A stretch of 53,773 nucleotides of DNA from Candidatus Nanoarchaeia archaeon (lineage in GTDB: Archaea > Nanobdellota > Nanobdellia > Woesearchaeales > UBA10216): assembly GCA_028279045.1 (NCBI GenBank), contig JANQSZ010000002.1, forward strand, positions 1 to 53,773, read 5' to 3'. Positions 1-7,640 of the stretch are shown in pieces; the stretch's first letter is position 1, and each line of letters begins with the position of its first letter. Both the position numbers and the translations under genes were made by a program. The notes under the pieces are model-generated. The model had not been told where the DNA came from, searched no databases, and was given only the letters and a program-made list of their open reading frames with translations.

Positions 1-2028
1 AATGCAGCAGTAAAACGTATTCTTGAACAGAAATCAATCAAAGGTGTTATTGGCACGGTATCGAAGCTTGGACAAGTACCGAGCGAATATGCAATGGCAC
101 TTGAAGTTGCAGCAGGAGCACGGCTGAACAGTGTTGTTGTCGAAACTGATAAAACTGCACAGGAATGTATTGAATATTTGAAACGTAGCAAACTTGGAAC
201 GGCTACATTCTTGCCAATCAACAAAGTAAAAGGAAAACCATTGGATAAAGAAGTCGCTGCACTTCTCAACTCGAACGGAGTTGTTGGCCTGGCGTCGGAT
301 CTCGTAACGTACGATCAGAAATACAAGAACATTTTCTCCTATGTATTGGGAACTACGGTTGTTGTAGAAAGCTTGTCGGTAGCCCGACGCTTAGGAATTG
401 GAAAAGCGCGTATGGTTACGGTAGACGGTGACTTGGTAGAGCCGAGCGGAGCAATGATCGGCGGATACAGAGAGAGAAAAGCACGAGGGGGATTCTCAGA
501 AGCGGGACTCACCAAGGATATTTCTAAGCTTGAACGGAAAGAAAGCGACATGCAGAACGAACTTGCCAACGTTGAATCTTCACGATTGAAGACCGAACAA
601 ACTATCACAAATATGAAGCAAGAAAAAGCAGAACTCGAAGGAGAGATTATCAAGATCGAGAAAGGACTGCACCTGGAATCTGGCGATTTGGATGCATCTA
701 TGAAACGAAAGGACGAATTGCGTGGCGATTTATCCAAATTAGATGATGAATACGAAGGAATTAACAAGACGCTGATCGAGAACACACAAGTTGTTGCTTC
801 ACTGAAACAAAAACGTGCTGAATTACGTGAAAAAATAAGTCAACTGCATAATCCTAGTGTGGTTGCGGAACTGAATACGTTGCAGCAAAAGAGGCAGGAG
901 CTGCGGGAAGAAGTTATCACGATCGACGGTCAAATAAAGAATTCTGATGCGCAAGCAGCATCTGTATTCTCACCGGAAGTTCAGAAGATTAGCCAAGTAC
1001 TCAAAGACCTGTCTAAAGAAACTGAACGATTTGAAAAGGAAAAGAAAGAATCGGCAGCATCCATAGATCAAAAGAAAAGAGAACTTAAGACGCAGGAAGA
1101 GAAGGCTGCCAAGTTCAAAGATAAATATCGTGGACTGTTTGCTAAGCGCACGACGGTCATGGAAGAAATTCAGAAACATGACGAGAAAATCATTCGGAAA
1201 GAGGAACAGACGAACACAATTGAAGTCCGTATTAACTCCATATCGATCAAGAAGACAGAAATCGCAACTGAACTTACAACTATGAAAGAAGAATTTTCTC
1301 AGTATAGTGATGTCGAACTTCTGAAAAACGCTCAAGAAGACTATTTGAAAGGACAAATATCCCGATACGAACGCATGGTCATGGGAATGGGTAATGTTAA
1401 CATGAAAGCACTCGAAGTTTACGACGGTGTGGAGAAACAGTACAATAGCTTACTTGAGAAGAAAGAAACTCTTGATACAGAACGAAAAGATGTCGTTATG
1501 CTTATGGATGAGATTGAAGGGAAGAAGAAAGAACTCTTTATGAACACTTTTAACGCTGTTAATGAAAACTTCAAGGAAATTTTCAAGAGCTTGTCTACCA
1601 AAGGCGATGCAAACATGATCTTGGAGAACGAAGAGAACCCATTTGAGGGCGGAATGTTTGTTCGCGTACGATTAACAGGCAATAAATTTATGGACATGCG
1701 AAGTTTATCTGGCGGAGAGAAGTCCATGACTGCGCTTGGTGTGCTGTTTGCTATTCAAGAGTATGACCCTGCATCGTTCTATATTTTCGACGAGGTGGAT
1801 GCAGCACTTGACAAAAGAAATTCAGAGAAACTGTCTTCACTGATCAAGCAATATTCGGACAAGGCACAATACATTGTTATCTCTCATAACGATGCGGTTG
1901 TTGCTGATGCTAATACGCTTTATGGCGTGAGAATGGATGAGCACGGATCTAGTCAGGTCGTGAGCTTGAAGATGGAGCAAACGCCTCAAGAACCTGAAGC
2001 AGATGTGAAAGTGTCGACTCCCAGCTAA
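1..2028 (+). CDS. smc: Chromosome segregation ATPase SMC, C-terminal half (5' end outside window)
   Basis: The reading frame is open from base 1, so the listed ATG at 94 is internal and the gene is cut by the window edge; 675 residues are visible. They begin inside the hinge (GVIGTVSKLGQVP, AGARLNSVVVE), run through a long heptad-rich coiled coil, and end in the C-terminal ABC head half with the signature motif LSGGEKSMTALG and Walker B/D-loop FDEVDAALD. SMC dimers organise and segregate chromosomes, with ATP bound between the N- and C-terminal head halves; the Walker A half lies upstream of this window. After the head there is a short polar tail. The last 80 bp overlap the 3' end of the convergent glycosyltransferase gene. 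The family call is firm; which kleisin partners it uses cannot be seen here. Confidence 0.96.
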   Translation, partial: NAAVKRILEQKSIKGVIGTVSKLGQVPSEYAMALEVAAGARLNSVVVETDKTAQECIEYLKRSKLGTATFLPINKVKGKPLDKEVAALLNSNGVVGLASDLVTYDQKYKNIFSYVLGTTVVVESLSVARRLGIGKARMVTVDGDLVEPSGAMIGGYRERKARGGFSEAGLTKDISKLERKESDMQNELANVESSRLKTEQTITNMKQEKAELEGEIIKIEKGLHLESGDLDASMKRKDELRGDLSKLDDEYEGINKTLIENTQVVASLKQKRAELREKISQLHNPSVVAELNTLQQKRQELREEVITIDGQIKNSDAQAASVFSPEVQKISQVLKDLSKETERFEKEKKESAASIDQKKRELKTQEEKAAKFKDKYRGLFAKRTTVMEEIQKHDEKIIRKEEQTNTIEVRINSISIKKTEIATELTTMKEEFSQYSDVELLKNAQEDYLKGQISRYERMVMGMGNVNMKALEVYDGVEKQYNSLLEKKETLDTERKDVVMLMDEIEGKKKELFMNTFNAVNENFKEIFKSLSTKGDANMILENEENPFEGGMFVRVRLTGNKFMDMRSLSGGEKSMTALGVLFAIQEYDPASFYIFDEVDAALDKRNSEKLSSLIKQYSDKAQYIVISHNDAVVADANTLYGVRMDEHGSSQVVSLKMEQTPQEPEADVKVSTPS

Positions 2029-3097
2029 ATTCTTGCTCTACACTCTTTCTTGCACGTAACCCCATTTTTCTGCGAAGTTCTTTGTCTTCTGCCAGTTTCC
2101 GGATGCGCTTTGACAATAGAAAATTGTTCTGCTTCGGGAAGAACATGCCGTTCTGACCGTCATTAACATAGTATTTTACGAATCCGACAGGCGTGCTGAT
2201 AACAGGGACGCCGGTAGCCATTGCCTCTAACGTTGACAGAGACGTTGTTTCTGTCAAAGATGCGAGAACATAGATGTCCATTGCCTGAAGGTATGGAACG
2301 ACGTTTGTTGTTGTCCCTACGAGGGTGACGCGCTCTTTTCCTTCGTAGAGCTCTGTTAATCCGCCTATGTCTTGACCGACGAGCATGAGCATGAGTTCTG
2401 GATGGCGAGATCGAAGACGCGTAAATGCGCGATATAGCGTTGAGATGTCCTTTTCCCTTCCTAACCTGCCGACAAAACCAACAACAACAGTATTCGAATC
2501 AATGCCTAAATTCTTCTTTGCTATCGCTTTGTTTTCTGGAGGACTAAACTTTTTCGTGTCAACACCTAAACGAATCACTTTTTTGTGAGTACTAATTCCG
2601 GCTTTGCTCATGATGTCGCCGACTTCTTCTGTTGGGACAATGAGCAAATCACATTTGTTGTAGAAAAACTTGGTGATAGTGCGAATGAGACGGAATACTG
2701 GAGTTCTGAATGCGCTTTTTATCTTGACGCTGCGTAAGAAAAGTTCCCATTCAATTGAATGTATGTATGCGATAACTGGTTTCTTTTGACGGTTTGCCTC
2801 GAAGATAGTATACATGCCTAGCGGGCCAAGTGTTTGTGTCCATACCACATCAGCTTCTCGTATTTTTTTTCTGATAGCAGAGAATTTTGGTCGTGCTGGG
2901 CGATAATCGCCAAATTTTTTATTCATTACTGGCATGCGTTCAATGCTGACATCTTCGTATCCTTTGAACTCGCCATAATCGGGAGCAAGAACTGTTATTT
3001 TATGTTCATCCTTTATGCGAGGAATGACAACGTTCAAGAAACTTGCAATCCCGTCCCACCGCGGAAGAAAACTATCCGTTGCGATCAGGATCTTCAT
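1949..3097 (-). CDS. GT4-family glycosyltransferase
   Basis: A 382-aa GT-B fold glycosyltransferase. The N-terminal Rossmann half opens MKILIATDSFLPRWDGIA, typical of family 4 enzymes that use nucleotide sugars. The C-terminal half has the donor-binding GRLGREKDISTLYRAF segment and the E-x7-E element in SLTETTSLSTLEAMATG. No membrane segment or signal peptide is evident, so it probably acts at the cytoplasmic face on a lipid or sugar-nucleotide acceptor. It overlaps the upstream PIG-L deacetylase by 4 bp (ATGA), so the two are almost certainly translated together, as in pathways where a GlcNAc-conjugate is made and deacetylated. The acceptor is not deducible. Its 3' end runs 80 bp into smc on the opposite strand. 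Confidence 0.9.
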   Translation of the reverse strand: MKILIATDSFLPRWDGIASFLNVVIPRIKDEHKITVLAPDYGEFKGYEDVSIERMPVMNKKFGDYRPARPKFSAIRKKIREADVVWTQTLGPLGMYTIFEANRQKKPVIAYIHSIEWELFLRSVKIKSAFRTPVFRLIRTITKFFYNKCDLLIVPTEEVGDIMSKAGISTHKKVIRLGVDTKKFSPPENKAIAKKNLGIDSNTVVVGFVGRLGREKDISTLYRAFTRLRSRHPELMLMLVGQDIGGLTELYEGKERVTLVGTTTNVVPYLQAMDIYVLASLTETTSLSTLEAMATGVPVISTPVGFVKYYVNDGQNGMFFPKQNNFLLSKRIRKLAEDKELRRKMGLRARKSVEQEFSWESTLSHLLQVLEAFAPSSSSRPD

Positions 3098-3738
3098 CGT
3101 ACTTTTGAAAACCTCTCTGCATACTTGGAATTAATGTGCAGTCCGTTGAAGAATCCGCGAGCGTACATACTCCACATGAGAAAGAAGAGTGCTGCCCATT
3201 GGCTTTTGAATGTGTTTAATGCCTTGATCTTTGTCTGGAACGTTTCTGATATGTCGACGTACATTTGCGGTTTTTGTCGTTGCCTGAAATTCAACGGATT
3301 CCAGACGTCATACATGTAGACGTCAGCTTTGGAATGTGTTTCCTCCAAGGTTTCCATTACCAACTTGTACACTGTTTTGTGATCTCGGTGAGGATCGTTA
3401 ATAGAATGAACAAATATCTTGTTCGGCTTGTATTTCTTGAGATACTCCTTGATCAATTGCTTCCCGTTATTCGATTTGAAATCTGTTTCAAACTTTGATT
3501 CACGAAAGCCGAGAAACTCGACACCCTTCCCGCCAATAATCTTGTCAGCGTTAATTGCTTCTTTTGCACGCATTTCTGCTGTTACTTCTTTACGTAGCCA
3601 GACGTGCGAGAGTTCGCCAAATGAGAAAATCACAGTATGAATGTCCTTACCTTCTTTTGCGTACTTTGCAAGAGTGCCACCTACACCGAATATCTGATCG
3701 TCAGAATGTGCGCAAAATACTAGGATTGATTCTGTCAT
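3094..3738 (-). CDS. PIG-L (LmbE-like) family deacetylase
   Basis: A Zn-dependent PIG-L/LmbE-type N-acetylglucosaminyl deacetylase, 214 aa from the ATG at 3738. The N-terminal metal motif reads AHSDDQ (family consensus AHPDDE) and the distal metal His motif is in NDPHRDHKTV. The ORF track starts 9 nt upstream at a GTG (3747). I prefer the ATG because a TATA box is centred 26 nt upstream of it, which predicts a leaderless transcript. The family removes acetyl groups from GlcNAc on lipids or small thiols. The 4-bp overlap with the GT4 gene supports a joint role in glycoconjugate synthesis. The E-to-Q change in the first motif is seen in active members too, so activity is likely but not certain. 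Confidence 0.88.
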   Translation of the reverse strand: MTESILVFCAHSDDQIFGVGGTLAKYAKEGKDIHTVIFSFGELSHVWLRKEVTAEMRAKEAINADKIIGGKGVEFLGFRESKFETDFKSNNGKQLIKEYLKKYKPNKIFVHSINDPHRDHKTVYKLVMETLEETHSKADVYMYDVWNPLNFRQRQKPQMYVDISETFQTKIKALNTFKSQWAALFFLMWSMYARGFFNGLHINSKYAERFSKVR

Positions 3739-3757
3739 GGATATCACAGCGCATTTG

Positions 3758-3769
3758 CGTTATATAAGG
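3758..3769 (-). promoter_or_regulatory. TATA box of the PIG-L/GT4 operon
   Basis: On the minus strand the sequence reads CCTTATATAACG. The TATA core is centred about 26 nt upstream of the ATG at 3738, the usual archaeal TATA-to-start-site distance, implying a leaderless mRNA. Confidence 0.6.
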
Positions 3770-3781
3770 ATTTGGAAAAGG

Positions 3782-3855
3782 TGGGGGTGCTGGAATTTGA
3801 ATCCAGGACACCTACGTCTTCAGCGTAGCGCTCTCCCAAGCTGAGCTACACCCCC
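3782..3855 (-). tRNA. tRNA-Phe (GAA)
   Basis: A complete cloverleaf folds on the minus strand. The acceptor is GGGGGTG paired with CACCCCC. The D-arm is GCTC/GAGC. The anticodon stem CTACG/CGTAG has loop CTGAAGA, giving anticodon GAA. The T-arm CTGGA-TTCAAAT-TCCAG is canonical. There is no intron, and the CCA end is not encoded (discriminator A is followed by CCTTTT). It lies only 7 bp downstream of the OB-fold protein stop codon on the same strand with no obvious promoter between, so it may be processed from that transcript. The T-run just after it could serve as terminator. Confidence 0.97.
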
Positions 3856-3862
3856 AGAAGGA

Positions 3863-4225
3863 CTATTCAATCCGTTCTTCTTCAACACTTGATTCTGGTT
3901 CAGGTGCTGCAGGAGCTGGGGCTTCTGCTGGTGCGCCACCCTGAACAGTCAATGTGCCATTACGACCAGTTGAAACTTGCAGTTCGCCTTGCCATTCGCT
4001 GACATAGCCGTTCTTGATTTCGACTTTGTCGTTTGCTTTGACTTGGTCGATTTGCTCATTCCAAAGCGTTACTTTAACGGTGCCGGTTTCATCCTTTGCC
4101 ATAGCCGTAGCAACACGGCCTGGTTTACCAAACTTAGCAAACTCACGAGCTTCGCCAACTTCAGTTATGTCAAGGACAATGTCCACATTTCCCTGCTTCG
4201 GGACCAGATCTTTGATTTGTACCAT
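3863..4225 (-). CDS. OB-fold single-stranded DNA-binding protein (RPA/SOSS-B-like)
   Basis: A 120-aa protein with a single OB fold over residues 1-95. It opens MVQIKDLVPKQGNVDI and contains the conserved KDETGTVKVTLWN strand pair typical of archaeal SSB/RPA and SOSS-B proteins. An acidic tail rich in Ala, Pro and Glu follows. These proteins bind ssDNA in replication and repair, and acidic tails often recruit partners. A TATA box centred 26 nt upstream of the ATG implies a leaderless transcript. tRNA-Phe follows 7 bp downstream. It could instead bind RNA, since the fold alone does not separate the two. Confidence 0.88.
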   Translation of the reverse strand: MVQIKDLVPKQGNVDIVLDITEVGEAREFAKFGKPGRVATAMAKDETGTVKVTLWNEQIDQVKANDKVEIKNGYVSEWQGELQVSTGRNGTLTVQGGAPAEAPAPAAPEPESSVEEERIE

Positions 4226-4245
4226 AGAGTGCTGAAGTCTGGAGG

Positions 4246-4256
4246 CATTTAAAAAG
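4246..4256 (-). promoter_or_regulatory. TATA box of the OB-fold SSB gene
   Basis: The minus strand reads TTTTTAAATG, centred about 26 nt before the ATG at 4225. This fits a leaderless archaeal promoter. Confidence 0.55.
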
Positions 4257-4293
4257 GTTTCTGGCTCTTAACTAGAGGATTTCTAGCTAGATC

Positions 4294-4893
4294 TCAGAGT
4301 ATACTCACTGCAAACTCACCCAAGAAGCTGAACATCAGTAGATTCCAGGGTAGGTTGAAGAAGATGTATGCGAGGACAGAAAACTTACGTTCAGGATCTC
4401 CATAGAGCAAGTACATGAATTGGGATGCTACATAGGAAGCGACCACTAACGCAGGACCGAGTAAAAGAATCGGAGCGCCAGAAAGCAAGCCGGCAAGAAG
4501 TCCCATAATCATTCTACCAGGAACATAACCCAGAGCAAACGCATCCATACGCCCGTTGATAATTTCTGCTGTTAACTCTGTGATGCCGCCAAACAACAAT
4601 CCAACAAATGGGCCGTGCACTACACCGACTGCCACGGTTGTGAGAGAAATAAGTTCGATAGCAGGTGGCTCATTCCGGAATCGCCGGTATATTGTGGAGA
4701 AACTTCCCAGAAGATAAAACGCAATTACCAAAACCATAGAATTTCCTGCAAGCGTCAACACTAGAAACAACAATACAAGCACAATGACCGCGTACTGCGC
4801 CCAACGATGAGCGCGAATATACTTACCGATCTTCGGCTTTGTATACTTCCTTTTCTCAGGAGGCACGTCTGTACCTGTCACGAGGTGCGACAT
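4294..4893 (-). CDS. Polytopic membrane protein, tandem paralogue 3 of 3 (ECF-S/MreD-like topology)
   Basis: A 199-aa hydrophobic protein with roughly five or six predicted membrane segments after a basic N-terminal tail (KYTKPKIGKYIRAHRW). It shares the core PPAIELISLTTVAVGVVHGP-GGITELTAEIINGR and the short loop YGDPERKF with the two neighbours, so the three are clear tandem duplicates. The small size, helical packing and GP-x-G-x3-G pattern recall substrate-binding S components of ECF transporters or MreD-like proteins. I do not see enough to name a substrate or family. It is the last of the set behind glycyl-tRNA synthetase, 35 bp from its neighbour. Confidence 0.7.
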   Translation of the reverse strand: MSHLVTGTDVPPEKRKYTKPKIGKYIRAHRWAQYAVIVLVLLFLVLTLAGNSMVLVIAFYLLGSFSTIYRRFRNEPPAIELISLTTVAVGVVHGPFVGLLFGGITELTAEIINGRMDAFALGYVPGRMIMGLLAGLLSGAPILLLGPALVVASYVASQFMYLLYGDPERKFSVLAYIFFNLPWNLLMFSFLGEFAVSIL

Positions 4894-4928
4894 ACCTCTG
4901 TTAAAACACTTCAGCTACATAAATGTGT

Positions 4929-5501
4929 CTACAAAAGTAACTGTGTGAGAGGAAGTCCAAACAACAGAAAGAGGAGCCAATTGATAGGAACGTTGAGGAA
5001 AATATACAGGAAAGTCATGAATCTCCGATGTGGATCTCCAAAAATGATGTACACAAACTGCGCAAGAATGTTGTATATGACCACAAGTAAAATGCCGACA
5101 AAGACTATTGCTTCTCCACTCAGAATTCCTGCAAGACCGCCCATGATCATTCGTGCGGGAACGTACCACACTACGCGCTCGCTAAATCGCCCATTGAGAA
5201 TCTCAGATGCAAGTTCGGCAATGCCACCGAAAATCATACCTACTACCGGACCGTGTGTGACGCCGACGGCTACCGTTGTTAATGAGAGCAATTCAAATGC
5301 AGGCGGTTCACTGCGGAATTTACGATAGTAAACGGAGAATGCTGCTGTAAGCAACAAAAGAGGAAGTAGAATGCTGTTTTTAAGAGTGAATCCCAAAAAG
5401 AAAAGAAGCGCTGCCACTGACGCAATCACCATAGTTACTCTTCGATGCCCTCCGATCCAAGCATAGAATGCAGTGAAGGATCCAGCGGACTGTACCTTCA
5501 T
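4929..5501 (-). CDS. Polytopic membrane protein, tandem paralogue 2 of 3
   Basis: A 190-aa integral membrane protein paralogous to the genes on both sides. Shared core motifs are RSEPPAFELLSLTTVAVGV, IFGGIAELASEILNGR, MIMGGLAGILSG and FGDPHRRF near the C-terminus. The middle positions hold conserved Glu residues (FELLS, AELASE) buried in hydrophobic stretches, unusual enough to suggest a binding or transport role. It lies 44 bp downstream of paralogue 1 on the same strand. No enzyme motif is visible. An ECF-type S component without a local EcfT/EcfA partner is one possibility and an envelope protein of MreD type another. Confidence 0.7.
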   Translation of the reverse strand: MKVQSAGSFTAFYAWIGGHRRVTMVIASVAALLFFLGFTLKNSILLPLLLLTAAFSVYYRKFRSEPPAFELLSLTTVAVGVTHGPVVGMIFGGIAELASEILNGRFSERVVWYVPARMIMGGLAGILSGEAIVFVGILLVVIYNILAQFVYIIFGDPHRRFMTFLYIFLNVPINWLLFLLFGLPLTQLLL

Positions 5502-5545
5502 ACAGAATAGTAGTCAGTTTGTCTTCTTATAGGTGCCGTCTATAT

Positions 5546-6106
5546 CTAGTTGATCAGATCGAGGACAATCTCGCCCAGAATTGAGAACACGGTGAAGTTC
5601 ACGAACAAACTAATCCCAGAGAAAAACAACGTACGCACCTTGTCTTGAGGATCCCCGTAGAATAAATACGGTGCTTGCACAATGACGGTAAAAAGCAATG
5701 TTAAAGCCATACCGAGAATAACGAAATCACCGCTAATGATCCCTGCGAGGAATCCCATAAGGAAACGCGCAAACATATTTACTGGAATAAACGCGTCGAT
5801 ACCGCCGCTGATGAGCTCTGCTGCTAAGCCTGTTGCTGTTCCAAAAATTGCGCCTGCCCAAGGACCATAAACAATACCGACGGCAACAGTCGTAACGGAA
5901 ACGAGTTCGAAAGTTGTTGGCATTTGCATGTAACGCTTGTAATATGTGGAGAATGCTGCCACCAAAAAGAAAATTGGCATGAAAACAATCGTACGCAAGC
6001 TTATTCCAACGAGCAAGAGAAGGACGGTAGCGACAATAAGCGAAATAATGATAGGGATATGTCGCTCTGCAATTTTTACAATGTCCTCATACGTGCGCGC
6101 AATCAT
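5546..6106 (-). CDS. Polytopic membrane protein, tandem paralogue 1 of 3
   Basis: A 186-aa membrane protein that starts inside the glycyl-tRNA synthetase stop (4-bp ATGA overlap), so it is translationally coupled to that gene. It carries the family core TFELVSVTTVAVGIVYGP, TGLAAELISGG, LMGFLAGIISG and the loop YGDPQDKV. Compared with paralogues 2 and 3, the basic residues after the third helix are reduced (RYMQMP in place of KFRSEP). Coupling to a tRNA synthetase may be simple operon packing rather than a functional link. Function unknown. Confidence 0.7.
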   Translation of the reverse strand: MIARTYEDIVKIAERHIPIIISLIVATVLLLLVGISLRTIVFMPIFFLVAAFSTYYKRYMQMPTTFELVSVTTVAVGIVYGPWAGAIFGTATGLAAELISGGIDAFIPVNMFARFLMGFLAGIISGDFVILGMALTLLFTVIVQAPYLFYGDPQDKVRTLFFSGISLFVNFTVFSILGEIVLDLIN

Positions 6107-7602
6107 AGAATTTCATCAAAAGAAGCACCCTGCAAATACTTCATGACAATCATTTGAAGATCGTCAATCTTCGCACGGACTTGTTTTGTTGTATCACGAT
6201 CTCGGATGGTAACAGTGCCATCTTCGAGCGTATCAAAATCAATTGTGATGCCGAGCGGAGTTCCAATCTCATCTTGACGAGCGTACCGTCGGCCAATTGC
6301 ACCTGTTTTATCAAAAAAGACTGTTGTTTGATCCCGTAAAGTTTCAAAAACTTCGGTTGCTTTCTTTACTAGTTCTGGTTTGTTCGAAAGTAGTGGGAAC
6401 ACTGCAACTTTGTACGGTGCAAGTGTTCTGTGTAATTTCAAAACAGTAAATCCTCGCTTGTCTTTATCATCATATGCATCGAATAAGAACACAAGGAAAG
6501 CACGGTCGACACCTTGCGAAGGTTCTGCAACAACATGCGGCAGTACTTTCTCTTTTGATTCTTGATCAAAATAAGAAAGCTCTTTTTTGGAGGTCTCTTG
6601 GTGCTGTTTAAGATCGTAATCACCACGATTTGCAATACCCTGTAGCTCTTTCCAACCGAACGGGAAATTGTATTCTAAATCCCATGTATCGACGGCATAA
6701 TGGCTTTTTTCAGTGCTGACGTGTTGACGGAGTCTAAACTTCTTCATATTCGCGCCAAGATTTGCAAACCATTCGTGTTCGGTCGCAAGCCAATACGCCT
6801 GCCATTCGGAGGTGATGATGTTTTGTTTGAGTAATTCTGCAATCGTTCCAGATTTTTCTTTTTCATCCTTCTCTTGCATGTATGCACTCACATATTGGAC
6901 CTTGACATCTTTCACTTCGTTGATGTATGGACATTTGTTGACCTCATTTGGATGTACAAAGTATTCAAGTTCCATTTGCTCGAATTCGCGACAGCGGAAT
7001 AAGAAATCCCGAGGCGAAATCTCGTTTCGGAACGCTTTTCCAATTTGCGCGATACCGAACGGTAGTTTCATGCGTGCGTTTTCTTGTACAAGCCTGAAGT
7101 TTGGAAAAATAGATTGCGCTGTTTCTGGGCGGAGATATGCAGAAGAACCAGACACTGGGCCGACATTTGTCTCAAACATAAGATTGAAATCTTTTACTTC
7201 CTCAAAATCTTCACCGTTCAATTTGAGTTTGTGTTCTTTGACAAGATTATTGATTTCTTCTGCAGACATCCCATCAGCAGGAACCTTGAGTTGATCTTCG
7301 ATAAATTGATCAGCACGAACTTTTGTCTTGGATTTTTTTGTTGTCAGCATGAGATCGCTGAAATTCGCCACGTGTCCAGAGGCGACCCATACTTGAGGAT
7401 TGGTGATGATGCTTCCATCGATGCCTGCGACGTCTGTTCTGTTGTGAACGTGTGTTTTCCACCAGGCAGACTTGATATTGTTCTTGAGTTCAACGCCTAA
7501 TGGGCCGTAGTCAAAGAATCCTGCTAGGCCACCATAGATTTCAGCGGCAGGATATACAAACCCCTTCCGCTTGCAGAATGCAGCCATCTCTTCGATATTC
7601 AT
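6103..7602 (-). CDS. glyS: Glycyl-tRNA synthetase (dimeric alpha2 type)
   Basis: A class II aminoacyl-tRNA synthetase that charges tRNA-Gly. The N-terminus (MNIEEMAAFCKRKGFVYPAA, then YGGLAGFFDYGPLGVELKN) and motif 2 region (FRNEISPRDFLFRCREFEQM) are diagnostic. The C-terminal anticodon-binding domain starts around LAPYKVAVFPLL, and RRYARQDEIGTPLGITID is conserved. I start it at the ATG at 7602 (499 aa). The track's longer form (to 7662) would overlap rfcL, and a TATA box sits 25 nt before 7602. At 499 aa it is on the short side for archaeal GlyRS. Paralogue 1 of the membrane set overlaps its stop. Confidence 0.96.
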   Translation of the reverse strand: MNIEEMAAFCKRKGFVYPAAEIYGGLAGFFDYGPLGVELKNNIKSAWWKTHVHNRTDVAGIDGSIITNPQVWVASGHVANFSDLMLTTKKSKTKVRADQFIEDQLKVPADGMSAEEINNLVKEHKLKLNGEDFEEVKDFNLMFETNVGPVSGSSAYLRPETAQSIFPNFRLVQENARMKLPFGIAQIGKAFRNEISPRDFLFRCREFEQMELEYFVHPNEVNKCPYINEVKDVKVQYVSAYMQEKDEKEKSGTIAELLKQNIITSEWQAYWLATEHEWFANLGANMKKFRLRQHVSTEKSHYAVDTWDLEYNFPFGWKELQGIANRGDYDLKQHQETSKKELSYFDQESKEKVLPHVVAEPSQGVDRAFLVFLFDAYDDKDKRGFTVLKLHRTLAPYKVAVFPLLSNKPELVKKATEVFETLRDQTTVFFDKTGAIGRRYARQDEIGTPLGITIDFDTLEDGTVTIRDRDTTKQVRAKIDDLQMIVMKYLQGASFDEIL

Positions 7603-7620
7603 AGTTAAAAGTCTTGAAGT

Positions 7621-7632
7621 AGTATATAAATT
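7621..7632 (-). promoter_or_regulatory. TATA box of the glyS operon
   Basis: The minus strand reads AATTTATATACT, centred about 25 nt upstream of the ATG at 7602. This supports that start and a leaderless mRNA. It overlaps the stretch that would otherwise encode the N-terminal extension in the ORF track. Confidence 0.65.
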
Positions 7633-7640
7633 CCTTTTGG

